A stretch of DNA of 64,000 nucleotides from Hermatobates lingyangjiaoensis (GCA_026182355.1 JAPFBL010000070.1:1041501-1105500); one strand, 5' to 3'; counted from the stretch's first letter, positions 35,976-47,994 are shown. Numbers and translations: made by a program. Notes: a model not told the origin generated them from the letters alone.

Positions 35976-37050
35976 AACATATATTGATTTTAAAAATAAT
36001 GGTTTTCAGACGTTTCATAGACATTAGTGTGACTTACATTGAAGTAATATATTTGTATGCATACAGTTTACCCATGTATGCGAAAGCATAAATGTGTGTT
36101 TGAACATGAATTGTCAGTGCGTTCACTATGAAGCATAGTGATGAAGACATCACTTTATAAATAAATATAACATATTTATTTGAATATAAGATTAACAATA
36201 ATTTTTCTTTACCCTCTCATGTAGAAAGGTTTCTGGAAACCTGATCTAGATACACCATGATCCGCAAGTTTTATAAACCAGACATAAAATTAATAAATAT
36301 AATTTTATTCTTTAATTACTTCCACTATGCAGTTGAAGGTTGTACTGTTTGTTTCAATTCAGCCTCAATTGTTTCAGTATACATAGAAGACACATATGCT
36401 TCTATGTGGATTCCCGTAAATCTGGCGGTTATGTCTGTCAGTAGGGAATGCAATTAAACGACTTATATTGTGTATGGTGCTGTACAATTAATGACAATAC
36501 TGTTTCCAATTTATAAAAAGGTTATAAATACGAGGCATGTCAAAATCGATAATCACCCAGGCTCATGTTAGTGTTATACATATTAAATTGTGAGCACCAA
36601 AACAAAAAACCGACAAAAAAATTCTCATCGGCAATATAATAGTTCAAAAACTGCAGATGAAAACTTTCTCGTAGGAATGAATTTCTTAATAGATTATTAT
36701 TCTTTTTATTGCCTTATGTACTGATTTTTTTTGTGATAATTTCTCTCAATTATAGATATGTTTTTATATAAACATACATAAAAAGTGTTTATATATGTTT
36801 TTAAATATTTTAATGTTTAATTTAATTAACATTAATATTTCATTAACATTAAGTTCAATACTTTAATATATAAATGTTCTTAAATAAGTTGTTGTATAGT
36901 TTCTGATGAACTAACACTTTGTGACTTACCTAATGTACAAATTACTCATACATGAATGAATTTGTGACATCTATATGGATATGTTAACCTAATCATAGAA
37001 TTTCTCTTATCATGAAAGGTTAATGTTGTTTTTTTTAAATAATCTGGTAC
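35976..37050. other. AT-rich DNA without recognised genes
   Basis: The frame at 36257-36457 contains a Cys-rich stretch but no recognised domain and no splice support. Confidence 0.35.
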
Positions 37051-37053
37051 AAA

Positions 37054-38096
37054 GGTACCTCGGTGTTTAAACGACTTTGAACTCGGAAGAAATTAAAGTT
37101 CGAACAGAGATGCCAACAGACATAATTTTGGACGTCCCAACTGACATCCAAACCCGAATGCAACCGAATATAGGATTATAGGCAGAATCCAAGCCGACTA
37201 TTCCATTTCCCATTTTTCCTTTTCTTTGGATAGATGAGTTTGGTTTTCAACTAAATAAGTTCTCGACGGAAATTTTGGAACGAATTATGGAAGAGAAGTA
37301 AAAAAGTGACTGTATTTCTACTGTGATTATTTAAATATATTGTGACTATGTTTCACAATATTAAAAATTTTTCAATTAAACAGACACATTATGAGCAGTA
37401 GTTTTCATCTTATTCTAAGTAAATGTAAATGTTTTCTACAATGTGTTTATTTAAATCATATATCCTGCTATTTCAATTTTAAATAAAGGTTCAGTGTTCT
37501 CAAAAGTTAAATAGAAACCATGTTGGTGAATCGCAGAACTGTTGTTGGCGTCTTTAGATCCAAGTGTTTTCATGGTAATACTAACACAATTTTACCTCAG
37601 TTTTCGAACGACTTTGAACTCGAACAAATCGGAGTTTGAACAAAGATAACAAAAAATGTATGCCCCCAGAAATCAAACATAATTTTGGAACTCAAACAAT
37701 AGTACAAACCCAAATGAAACTAAAATTGTTTAAATTTATTTGTTATTTTACTTTTTCATGTAAAATACTTTTAGTAATTTATATACATTTTTTTATATAT
37801 AGAAACCTACAGGCTGTTCGGAAAGTCACTACGCACTTTTTCAATAACTTTAATTATAATAAGTTAACTATAATTATAATATTATATGTTATAATTTTAT
37901 ATTATATTAATTTTAAATTTTTAATAATAAATATGTGAGTGCACAGTGATTTTCTGAACACCCTGTACAACATTTAAAATATACCACCTGTGAATGGATG
38001 GATTAACCCATTTCCCATCATGCGTTTCTAATAAGAAAATTAGTTTGGGTTTTCAACCAAAATTCTGGAAGGAATCACGGTTGAGAACCAAGGTAC
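37054..38096. mobile_element. Inverted-terminal-repeat elements, two related copies
   Basis: Left ends GGTACCTCGGTGTTTAAACG (37054) and TTACCTCAGTTTTCGAACGA (37592) are partly complementary to the right end GGTTGAGAACCAAGGTAC (38079-38096). Internal words (GACTTTGAACTCG, TTTTGGAACGAA) recur. This looks like two nested or tandem MITE-type DNA transposons; superfamily not assigned. Confidence 0.45.
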
Positions 38097-38143
38097 TAGT
38101 GTATGCTATCCTTTAACAATGTTCTAAACCTATTTTGTTTCAG

Positions 38144-38202
38144 GATGCCTGTTGGAGGGCGAGTTGCTGGTAAAGTAGGAATCTACTCATCCATCAGAGA
38201 TG
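38144..38202 (+). CDS. Candidate internal exon
   Basis: A good acceptor (pyrimidine-rich, ending TTTTGTTTCAG) precedes a 59-base block that is open in only one frame. It encodes MPVGGRVAGKVGIYSSIRD and ends at a GT donor (GTAAAC). It is less AT-rich than its flanks. The exon begins with the last base of a codon and ends with the first base of the next. That phase fits the terminal exon at 54061, where joining would give a Gly codon. No family is recognised. The Gypsy relic lies at once downstream, in the presumed intron. It may be a chance open block. Confidence 0.42.
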
Positions 38203-38393
38203 GTAAACAACAACATTTTTCTTTATAATCTATACGTATAAAATACAAATGTTTATCCATGTGTCAATTTGCACTACAGCCTTTGCAAATGCCTAAAGAG
38301 AGTCGAATCTAAAGAAGAGGAATCATATTATTAAAAATTTGTCCAATCAGGTTTGGTGTAAAAAAAATTTTGTGAAGTAGCGACTGGAGAAAT

Positions 38394-40317
38394 GATGGAT
38401 TGATGTCCATACAACAAATAAAAAGGTTCAAATTTCGTGGAGCTATGAATTATTCTGTTATAATCAATAACGCATTCCTCTGCAATTACAGATCACGTCC
38501 TTTTATCACCTCCGTTGATTTTGCATCTAATCCTGTATACCAACGTCTGATTAAGTCGCTCATTAAGGCCATTAAATGTCGGAAAATCCGTGCAAGTAAA
38601 CACTAATTGTATATCCATTTGATTTAAGTACTGTTTAAGTTCTCTTGAGTTCAATCCTGTATACTGGTCTGATATTATAATTTTTAAACTATTCTTCTTA
38701 ATCAAATCTAAGAAGAAAGGATCTATCAAATTAATAAATCTTTCGCACTCTGACCTTTCGAAGTTGAAATCCATGTGTGTCTAGTGAAATGGTCAATCAA
38801 AATGTGCATAAATTCCTTAGGAGACCTATTTCGCGTACGAATCAGTTCTCGAACGGTTCAGTTGCAGAACCTAATAGACTGATAGCTCCACTTCGTCAAG
38901 TTTTATTTTCTAAACATATTGTACAACTTTTACAGAAGTTAATGGTTAGCTTATCTAGATTCTTACAGTAGTAGAACGGCTTTTGTCTCATTTGAGCTTC
39001 GCCAATATGACCATAGTATTCATGCACTTTTTTTATTATTTTTAATCCAAGTGTTTCAGAAACATATATTCTTGATCTTCCTTTCAAATTTTTAAATATA
39101 ATGTTATGACGAAGTTCAGTTTTCCTTGCAGATTTAAGTTCAGCAATATTTTCGTTTTGGTCACCATTAATTTCGTTCAATTCTATCAAATTAACAACCT
39201 GAATAGTGTCTTCATTTTCGAAATATTCCAAAACGGGTTGTCGTGATAATAGATCAGCCATAATATTGTCTTTGCCTTTTTTTGTAAATAATTTGGAAAT
39301 TGTACTGGAACAAATCATGAACTAAGTCTCTAAGAATAACACCAGTTCGTGTCTTTAAAAATCAGTTTGCCTTTAAATTTTGTAGTGGTTTGTGATCGCT
39401 ACATACAAAAAATTTACGACTTATGAGATAATACTGGCAATATTTTATAGCATCCTTGATAGCCTTGTACTCTAGATGAGTTATATCCATATTTAATTCT
39501 TTCTGTGATAGTTTCCTCGAAAAGTATGCGACTGGATGCAATATTCCGTCAGATTGCGGCTGTTTCAAAGAAGCACCCAGCCCTTTAAGACTAGCATCGG
39601 TTTCAATGTAGACTTCTTTCTCTGCATCATATATTGCTAATATTGGCTGGGAACAGAGGTATTCTTTTATCAAATTAAAACTTTCTTTGCACTCATCTGA
39701 CCAGTAAAGTTCTACATTTTTTCTGAACAGGTTGTGAAGAGGTTCAAATTTCTGTGCACTATTTTCAATGTATTTTAAGTAAAAATTTATCGTTCCTAAA
39801 ATACTTCAAACTCCAGGTTTATCGGTAGGCCGTTTTAGATTTTTAATAGCCATTAAATTCTCCTGAGATTGTGATATTCTATTCTCTTGAATGAAGAGTC
39901 CAAGATATTTTACAGAATTTGCCGCAAATGTACGTTTCACCAATTTAAGTTTGAAACCCTCTTTTTCTATAACCTGTAAAAATGAAGAGGCATGACGCAA
40001 ATGATCTGGCCAAGTACGTGAGAGTATAATACAATCATCAATATAGTTCAAACAAAATTCATCAAGATTATTTCTTCTAATTATGTTTGAAAGAATACGT
40101 TGAAAAATGGCAGGAGCGTTTTTCAATCCAAATGGTAATACCTTGAACAAAAACTTGCCATATCTTGTGATGAATGAGGTTTTCTCGCGATCCTTTTCTG
40201 TTAGTGCAATGCACCAAAAAGCAGAATGTATATCCAATACTGTAAAATATGTGCATTGAGATACCTTTTCTAAAACGTCATTTATTGTAGGAAATGGGTA
40301 GCACTCAGGGATTATCA
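38394..40317 (-). pseudogene. Ty3/Gypsy pol relic (RT, RNase H, integrase)
   Basis: The minus strand carries pol domains in Gypsy order. Reverse transcriptase (40318-39806) has LDIHSAFWCIAL, FGLKNAPAIFQRIL and the YIDD catalytic motif. RNase H follows (39673-39362; ETDAS, YFSRKLSQ, LEYKAIKDAI, CSDHKPL). The integrase zinc-binding region (39318-38896) has a His/Cys pattern ending CKSCTICLENKT. The integrase core (38774-38493) has ISDQ and NERLNQTL, continuing in a shifted frame to about 38394 (YNRIIHSST). Frameshifts separate the parts. No gag, protease or LTR was seen, and the 5' side stops at a SINE at 40318. It is an inactive insertion within the presumed host intron. Confidence 0.9.
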
Positions 40318-40500
40318 ATCCGTCCCAAACCTGTACAATGTCAGGTACTCGTTAAAGATCCCTACTCTAAATACACTTGAGTTAGGCAAAATTTAGGACC
40401 CTCTACGTAGAATAATCAATCTTCATTGTGTGGTAGCACAAAGGACCCAATGTTGGGTCTACGTGAGCTTTCTTGTAGGGAACAGCCACTGCGACCTACA
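40318..40500 (+). mobile_element. SINE 3' half abutting Gypsy relic
   Basis: Starts mid-body (CAAACCTGTACAATGTCAGG) and continues to GCCACTGCGACCTAC. The junction with pol sequence is abrupt. Confidence 0.75.
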
Positions 40501-40587
40501 GTGTTGCCTACTAATAGACTATAAATATTTTTTTTTTCAATTAATCATATGATTGCAAATTCTTAGTACTACAGAAGTTACAAAACA

Positions 40588-40757
40588 TAATATTATTATA
40601 AAAGGCCGCTTTACCTCGCTTATCAATGCGATAGCCACCCAATCGGTTTCGCATGTTTCGCATTCTCATAGTCTCTATTGAAGACTATGTGCAAAAAGAG
40701 TTTTTGGCGGCTGTAACACCAATACAGCAAGTAAGGCGGACTTTTATAATATTATTA
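40588..40757. mobile_element. MITE with ~28-bp inverted ends
   Basis: AATATTATTATAAAAGGCCG at the left is inverted as GGCGGACTTTTATAATATT at the right, enclosing about 120 bases that include a second internal inverted repeat (CATAGTCT/AGACTATG). No coding capacity. Confidence 0.6.
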
Positions 40758-41865
40758 AATTTTGATGGCTACACTAATAGAAGAGAAAAATAAGAAAACA
40801 GTTTACTATTCTTAATGCATCTGCAACAGAGCCCAGAACTTTTTTAATAACAAAATAATATCCTCTTTCTTCAAAATGTTTTAAAAAAACTAATCTTATT
40901 CCAGGTTAGTTTAACTTGTATGTGGTTAAAAATATATTAAAGTGAATTTTGCCATTCTATCATATTAAATAAATGAAATGGTTTATTTCATTTAAAACCA
41001 TGTAATTATACCTTGAGTTTATCTTAGAGTGTTTTGACGTTACTAATTACCCTTGTAGTGAAAACCTAATCAGACTAACTTAAATTAGAATAGAGTTAGC
41101 TAAAGAAACTGGAGAGTAATTCAAACTAAATTGCAAAATCACAATGGTTCACAATAATTGATTAGCTGGTCCATTGATTAATTTTAGTTTGAAATAGAAT
41201 TCAATATATCAAATTACAGTTAGTTTAAAATTACCACTTTACTGAAATTAAAGGGGGATCATCAAAGTTTATATTTAATTCAATTAAGTAAATTAAATTA
41301 ACCATTTCACTTAAATCATTAACAGAAATTGTAAAATATTTAGAAAAGAAAAATAAACGACATTCTTCAATTTGAAAGGAAAATTTTAGAGATACTAGTT
41401 CCCTGTTGTAAAACAAATAAACTATACAACGAAACAGGTTAGAAACAAAAAAGAAAATCCACTAACCTTAAACATCGGCATGTTGTTTTTCTGGATAATC
41501 ACACTGAAACAAAAAAAATAATTAAGGAAAAATTGAATAATCATAAATGTTTCTTAGATAATAAAGGTCGTTATTTAGTTATTCTTTAACAATACACTCA
41601 AAAAAATATTCCTGATTTCTAAGACATTCTGAAACTGTCTTCTTATATATAAGTCGATCAAACCAGTTTTGTGCAGATTTATTGAATATATGTATGCATT
41701 ATAATTTTTGTGGAAAACATTACGTTAGATATAGTAATTAACATATAACTTCCAATTGCTACGAGCCAACAGGTAATTGAAAGATTAACTGTCATAAGAA
41801 GGATATTAAAACACCAGACGAAGTAATTTGGAAATTAGAAACGAAGTTCATTACCTAATCAATGT
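40758..41865. other. AT-rich DNA without recognised genes
   Basis: No exon recognised. The frame at 41231-41416 (minus) shows no domain. Confidence 0.4.
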
Positions 41866-41935
41866 TTTCTTGTGAAAACAACCCGTTTCGGATAAGTAGT
41901 GTCTCTCATCAGGTTTATTTATTAATATATAAAAA
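41866..41935 (-). mobile_element. PLE terminal core, reverse
   Basis: Minus strand 41886-41913: CTGATGA, a stem-loop region, then GAAACGGGTTG; another PLE-type end with a hammerhead-like core. Confidence 0.5.
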
Positions 41936-41939
41936 TCAG

Positions 41940-42485
41940 ATGACTCTATGTGAGTGTGTATGTGTGTGTGTGTGTGAGTGAGTGAGTGTGCGTGTGTCTG
42001 CGTGTTTTCCTGTCTGCGTATCTGCGTGTCTACATGTCTGTATGTCTGCATGTCTGCGTGTCTGAGTGTCTGCGTGTGTGTGTGTGCATGCGTGCCAAAG
42101 TGTCTGCATGTCTGCGTATCTGCGTGTCTGAGTGACTGCGTGTCTTCATGTGTGCGTGTATTCGTATCTGTGTGTCTGCGTGTGTGCGTGCTCCGTGTCC
42201 GCGTGTCTGCGTGTGTGTACGTGTGAGTGCATGAGTGTGTGTGCGATTTGTGTGTATGTGCGCGTGAGTGCGTATGTGTGAGTGTGCGTTCTCTGCGTGT
42301 ATGTGCTGTGTGTGTATGTGTATTCCGTGTGAGTGCGTGTGTATGCATGTGAGTGCGTTTATGTGCGTATGTGTGCGTGTATGAGGGTTTGTGAGGGTGT
42401 GTGAGTGCGTGTGTAAGTGTGCGTGTGTCTGTGTGTGCTTGTGTCACAAGTCTGTCTGTCTGCGTGTCTGTGTGTCTACGTGTCT
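41940..42485. repeat. GT/CTGCGTGT-rich cryptic minisatellite
   Basis: An irregular array of TGTG, TGCGTGTC and TGTCTGCA words. The 198-codon minus frame (His/Thr repeats) and the Cys/Val plus frame are translations of it, not genes. Confidence 0.9.
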
Positions 42486-42499
42486 GATTATAATCAAAG

Positions 42500-42600
42500 A
42501 GTAAAAGAAAATGAAATCTTCACACATAAAATAGATTTAATATCAGAACACCTTTCGAACATTTAGTGATCATCAAAAGGTTACATCTACAATACAGTAC
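42500..42600 (-). mobile_element. Decayed PLE end
   Basis: CACATAAAATAG and CCTTTCGAACATTTAGTGATCATCA are diverged forms of the GAACA...TGTTCGAAA core on the minus strand. Confidence 0.4.
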
Positions 42601-42629
42601 TAAGGTTACTAAAATACGTTAGTCCGTAG

Positions 42630-42805
42630 GAACCGATCCTGTACGATTTCTGGTACTTGTCAAAGATCCCTACTCGAAATGCACTTGTGTGAAGCAAAAT
42701 TTAGGACTCCCAATGTAGAATGTGTAGAATCGCTGTAAAACAAAAAGCAGGTAATGGTTGACGTTTCACCTGCTAGGGGATTGGTTTACACGATAAAATA
42801 ATAAT
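42630..42805 (+). mobile_element. SINE fragment, alternative tail
   Basis: GATCCTGTACGATTTCTGGTAC to CAATGTAGAATG, then a tail block (TTGACGTTTCACCTGCTAGG) also seen at 51440-51490. Confidence 0.6.
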
Positions 42806-43655
42806 AATAATAGTGTACAACTGAGGTTTAAGATGGTTACGTAGAAATGGGCTCAAGAGTAACACACTTGACCTGATTCGTTCTGGCGGGTATAATATAC
42901 AAAAGGAGTTTGACTGTTTAGAAAATATGTCAGATGTCTTTTTACAATGACTAAAGATTTACCAATTACTTCAATCGTTTGACCCCTTTAAATAACCGAA
43001 TCTATGAAGAATTGGCATTTGAGTTCAAGATAATTATAATAATACAAAAGTAATTTTTAGCATCTTCAAATAATCCTTGTACGGCAATTATTACAATGAT
43101 TAAAGGAAACTATTACCTACTTGAAGAAAAAAAAAACTGTCAATTAAATTTAGAAAGATTTCTTCGAGAAATTGGGAAAGCAATTTACCAAGTAACAAAA
43201 ATCAAGGGGGTAGATAAGAAAAGGTTGAATTGGAAGCTGATCCGGCTCATCAGAGTTCGCAGGCAATGAATCCAGCCCTAATGGCGAACCATTCAGCTCA
43301 GTTTATCACTCCTGGTCACGACAGGCTTTTTTCCCACAAGATATGATTTATTTCTCTTTTTACAGCTCGTCATCCTCCCTCCCCAAAATAATATTGATTA
43401 CTTCTCTGCTCAAATAAATACAAAAACCGAGTTTTTATATGATGCTGGCTTAAAAATTGTTATTTATTAATCTAAATGGAGGTGAAATTCACCAACACCC
43501 CTTCCCGGGTGATTGTTGGGTTTTCAGGGGGTGAATTGTGTTCACAGAAAGTTTACAGAGTAAGTAAAGGGAATGATAGGCTTTAACCTTTCATAAATTA
43601 TAAAAAAAATTTTAATTTAATTAATATTTTATATATCCATCAATATTTTTAATTG
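42806..43655. other. Unassigned DNA
   Basis: Bases 43230-43330 are GC-richer but show no known protein. Confidence 0.35.
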
Positions 43656-44330
43656 TCATCCAATTTGTAAAACCCTATTATAAACATAGCCAATGTAAAT
43701 TTGTATATATATATATATATTTGTAAAAGTTGGAAGCAGTCCTTCATTTAAACATTTATTGTTAAATAACGCCCCATATTTGGCTTGTATCTGCTTCTTA
43801 CACAATTTCTCCAGTTTCCGGAATTCCTTCCTCGTCTCTTCATTAAAACTATAAAGTCTGTCACCAATATTACTAGTCGACATGTTTCGAATGTACCACA
43901 TTCATCATCAGGACAATAATGAGAGTAATAGTAGCAAATCTAGTCATATATATAGAGATGGATTATTAATGGAAAGTTTACAGGGCATCGCCCTGTATCA
44001 CGGCGCATTATGGGGGATTAAGGTAGGGTGGTTGGGCTCACCTACTACCTGGCTAATCTGGGTGTTTATGTTTGCAAATAGTTTTAAAATTCGACAAGAA
44101 TTATTAACTTGGATATTTATGGCTGGTTGCTTTTCTTGAATAATTATTGCTTCTAATAGTTGTAATTTAAAATGATTTCTTTCTCGAGCGATAATTTTCG
44201 TGGAATTTACCATCATTTCTCTTGTGAGTTTTGTCTTATGGAGTGCTGTTGTATGGCATTTTGGCGCGCCGGCAGAAAGGTGCATAGTAATTCTTCTAGA
44301 TAATGAAGTCGAAGTCATTCCTATATATGA
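43656..44330 (-). mobile_element. PLE 3' end, reverse
   Basis: Read on the minus strand. C-terminal GIY-YIG-associated tail at 44318-43998 (LSAGAPKCHTTALHKTKLTR, IIARERNHFKLQLLEAIII, QPAINIQ). Then the core at 43911-43885 (CTGATGA, GAATGT/ACATTC hairpin, GAAAC). Then a start codon directly after it, opening STSNIGDRLYSFNEETRKEF and reaching (TA)n near 43705. Confidence 0.75.
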
Positions 44331-44584
44331 GCTTTTACGGGCTCATAACAACAACTGTTGTTGTTAAAATCCACAGACTCATTTTCTTTGTAAAATAATT
44401 TGTAATGTAATACTTAGTTTTTCTGTTTCAAAATTTATATTTCTGCCTATGAAAAAGGTTATAAATAAAAACCGAAACGTTGGCAATGAGAGTTTAATTT
44501 GAACCTGAAGAACTGACGGAGTCCCGATAAATTTTAGTTTTGTTTCTATTCCACGGTCATTTTTATCAATATATATATATATAT

Positions 44585-44720
44585 ATATGTTGAATGCCAG
44601 ATTAGATATTGAAAAAGACGATCCAATCCCTGTTGCGAAAAAACGCCCACAACCAATAAGAAGTGTCCAAAGTAATACGCAACAGGGATTGGCTCGTCTT
44701 TTTCAATATATATATATATA
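44585..44720. repeat. Palindrome within (TA)n
   Basis: TTGAAAAAGACGA-CCAATCCCTGTTGCG and its inverse frame a centre with GCCCACAACCAATAAG. (TA)n occurs at 44571-44588 and 44709-44720. No PLE core was seen. Confidence 0.55.
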
Positions 44721-44724
44721 AAAC

Positions 44725-46180
44725 GATTTCACATAAACACGTGAAACAACAATCAATGATCAAACCACAATAAGAAATGGGAAAACAAGACTAAGATCTT
44801 TCAACCGTAACAAGCGGTCTTCGTCAGAGTCAAAAACCCAACTGAACACTAGATGCAGAAAACATCTGGTGAGGAGTTGAGAAGAGTGGGAGGGAAGAGT
44901 GGTATTTTAAAAGGGTGAAAGCACAGGAAAGGACTAATGTCCAGAAAGGGATGTTTGGGGAAACAAAGGAGTACAGTAAGAAAAAGTAAAAAACTATCCG
45001 CTAGCTGTCAACCCTCTTTGAAGAGGCTATTGCCCTCGTGACGAAAGTATCAAGTTTGAAGAGACCGTTACTAATGTTTATAATATTAGATCTATTAAAT
45101 TTAATTAGAGACGATTCAATAATATTTCTTAACAACATTGATTTTTCATAGGTAATAAATTTAGCTCCTGTCCAATCAATATGATGATTTTCATTTTTTA
45201 TATGCAAGAATAAGGCACTACTGTTTTCCTGTCTACTTACGTTATATTGGTGTTGTTTTACACGTGTTTTTAATGATTTACCAGTTTGACCAATATAAAT
45301 TTTATGGCAATTTTTGCACGGAATTTTATAAATACCAGCGGACTCCAATTCGCTTGGAGAGTTTTTTATTAACATATTACCCACGTTATTACGATTAGAA
45401 AACGCTATATTAAAATCAAGTTGTTTGGCTAATCTTGGAAGGGGGTCCAATGATTCGTGGTATGGCAAAACTATAGAATTTGATAATAAAAGGGGCTCTT
45501 TTGAAGTATTAGAGAAAGTTTTTTTAGCACCCTTCAAAGCTAAATCTGTATAAGAAGAGGGGTATTTTAATGAAAGGGCAATTGACCTAATGTTATTAAT
45601 CTCTTCATTAAGAAATTCAGGAGAGGAAACTCTTAAAGCTCTCAAAAACATATTTCTAAAAACAGAAATTTTAACATTTTTTGGATGCGATGAATAAAAA
45701 TGAACGTATGCAAGTACATTCGTAGGTTTTCTATATACACTAAAGCGTAACTCATTAGGTAACCTATGGATCAGGACATCTAAGAAGGGCAAATTACCAC
45801 TTATTTCTTCTTCCATTGTGAAATTGATTGTCGGCACTAATGAATTCAATTTTGTTAGGAAATCAACTTTATTTAAAGAATTGGGACAAATGCAAAGAAT
45901 ATCGTCAACATATCTATACCATTTAACATTTTTGGGCAAAATTGAGCTTAACATTTTACTCTCAAAAAACTCCATATATAAATTACTTAGGAGGGGGGAT
46001 AAACAGTTACCCATAGCAAGACCAAATTTTTGTATATAATAATTATTTTCAAATTGAAAATGACAATCTACCACACATAACTTAATTAACTCTATTATAG
46101 TGTAGATGGAAGGGGAAGGGAATAATTAATTAATTTCTCCTTTAATTAAATTTATTACTAAATTTATATCAAAATCCCCT
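44725..46180 (-). mobile_element. PLE copy, 5'-truncated (RT palm, GIY-YIG)
   Basis: The minus-strand frame 46074-45001 (357 codons; open further upstream without an ATG) encodes the RT palm with the YVDD catalytic motif, the thumb region, and a GIY-YIG endonuclease (AGIYKIPCKNCHKIYIGQTG) with its C-terminal tail. The N-terminal part and RT fingers are missing. The 3' region (45000-44725) ends with the hammerhead-like core (minus, 44827-44799) and the TTATTTCACGTG tail. PLEs move by target-primed reverse transcription using this nuclease. Its inverted partner at 46184-47200 differs by a single residue over the shared C-terminus. Confidence 0.92.
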
Positions 46181-46183
46181 TCT

Positions 46184-47200
46184 TTGCCATATATGTACGG
46201 GTTGATCAAGACACATAAAGATAATTACCCAATACGTTTAATTGTGAGTTCGGTTGGTTCGGCATCATATGGCTTGTCCAAATGGTTAGTAAGTATTTTA
46301 AGCCCCTTAATTGGAAAAATTTCAGGCAGCCATATAAAAAACAATGTAGATTTAATTAAAAAATTAAAAAGCGTCAACATGAACAAAAATTATAGATTAA
46401 TCAGTTTCGATGTGAAGTCTCTTTTTATGGTGCTAAAAAAACTTTCTCTAATACTTCAAAAGAGCCCCTTTTATTATCAAATTCTATAGTTTTGCCATAC
46501 CACGAATCATTGGACCCCCTTCCAAGATTAGCCAAACAACTTGATTTTAATATAGTGTTTTCTAATCGTAATAACGTGGGTAATATGTTAATAAAAAACT
46601 CTCCAAGCGAATTGGAGTCCGCTGGTATTTATAAAATTCCGTGCAAAAATTGCCATAAAATTTATATTGGTCAAACTGGTAAATCATTAAAAACACGTGT
46701 AAAACAACACCAATATAACGTAAGTAGACAGGAAAACAGTAGTGCCTTATTCTTGCATATAAAAAATGAAAATCATCATATTGATTGGACAGGAGCTAAA
46801 TTTATTACCTATGAAAAATCAATGTTGTTAAGAAATATTATTGAATCGTCTCTAATTAAATTTAATAGATCTAATATTATAAACATTAGTAACGGTCTCT
46901 TCAAACTTGATACTTTCGTCACGAGGGCAATAGCCTCTTCAAAGAGGGTTGACAGCTAGCGGATAGTTTTTTACTTTTTCTTACTGTACTCCTTTGTTTC
47001 CCCAAACATCCCTTTCTGGACATTAGTCCTTTCCTGTGCTTTCACCCTTTTAAAATACCACTCTTCCCTCCCACTCTTCTCAACTCCTCACCAGATGTTT
47101 TCTGCATCTAGTGTTCAGTTGGGTTTTTGACTCTGACGAAGACCGCTTGTTACGGTTGAAAGATCTTAGTCTTGTTTTCCCATTTCTTATTGTGGTTTGA
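46184..47200 (+). mobile_element. PLE copy with internal deletion, inverted partner
   Basis: The frame 46184-46489 encodes the RT fingers (YGLIKTHKDNYPIRLIVSS, then SFDVKSLF). It then jumps by a deletion near 46425 to the post-RT linker, which continues in a second frame (46492-46959) through the complete GIY-YIG domain. The catalytic YVDD palm is lost. The 3' region and terminal core (47133-47161) match the minus copy essentially base for base. It cannot encode an active RT. Confidence 0.9.
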
Positions 47201-47204
47201 TCAT

Positions 47205-47235
<31 letters not shown>

Positions 47236-47404
47236 ACAGATTCAATAATATATCGACCGTTTGATAGAATAGGTGTGTTCTCTAATCGGGGTTCGGTCAA
47301 TTTTCCAGGTGGCAACGGGAATTGGTCAATTTTCGGTCAATTGGCAACGAGAGTTTGATTTTTTATCCTGGAAAATTGACCGAACCCCGATTAGAGAACA
47401 CACC

Positions 47405-47437
<33 letters not shown>

Positions 47438-47440
47438 TCT
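47201..47440. repeat. Palindrome flanked by (TA)n
   Basis: Arms GGTGTGTTCTCTAATCGGGG...TTTTCCAGG and the inverse lie at about 47271-47309 and 47368-47405, with a centre repeating GGTCAATTTTC. (TA)n lies at 47208-47235 and 47405-47432. Confidence 0.65.
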
Positions 47441-47890
47441 CCAAAGTTTCGTCTTTATTTTAAGACATCCTCCGGGCTATAAACTAACAAAAAACAATGG
47501 ACATTTGTCATATCTACTTTACAATCATCATAACAAATTCAAAAACTTACTTACTCATGGCTAACTTTTACGAGACGTTGGTGAAAAAGTGATTCCGTAT
47601 ATTAACCCTGACCAAACTCCAAGAAAAAGAAAAAGTTTTTATTAGTAAATTGTGGTCAAGAAAACAATACCTTATATATATATATATGTTCAAACCATAA
47701 TAAGAAACGAGAAAAATCACTAAGATCTTTCAACCGTAACAAGTGGTCTTTGTCAGAGTCGTACATTATGCAGTTGGGATTTGACTCCGACGAAGACCAC
47801 TTGTTCCAGTTGAAAGACTTTATTCTTTTTTTCGAATTTGTTATTGTGGTTTGATCATTGATTGTTATTTCACGTGTTTATTGTGAAATC
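47441..47890. mobile_element. PLE fragments and a short inverted pair
   Basis: Bases 47690-47760 (minus) and 47770-47890 (plus) are a diverged inverted pair of the same PLE family as 44725-47200, with cores at 47728-47757 and 47785-47815. Bases 47441-47650 are unassigned. Confidence 0.6.
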
Positions 47891-47994
47891 TTTAAACATA
47901 TTTTTTTATTACAAAAGATAACATACCATCCAACGTGGGGGCATTTTGTATGAAGACTTCAATACACATCGAACAAACATGCGGAACGTCTTGT

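Noticed and set aside
41851..42447. 198-codon minus-strand His/Thr-rich frame
   Set aside because: It is a translation of the GT-rich minisatellite; the opposite strand gives an equally repetitive Cys/Val frame.
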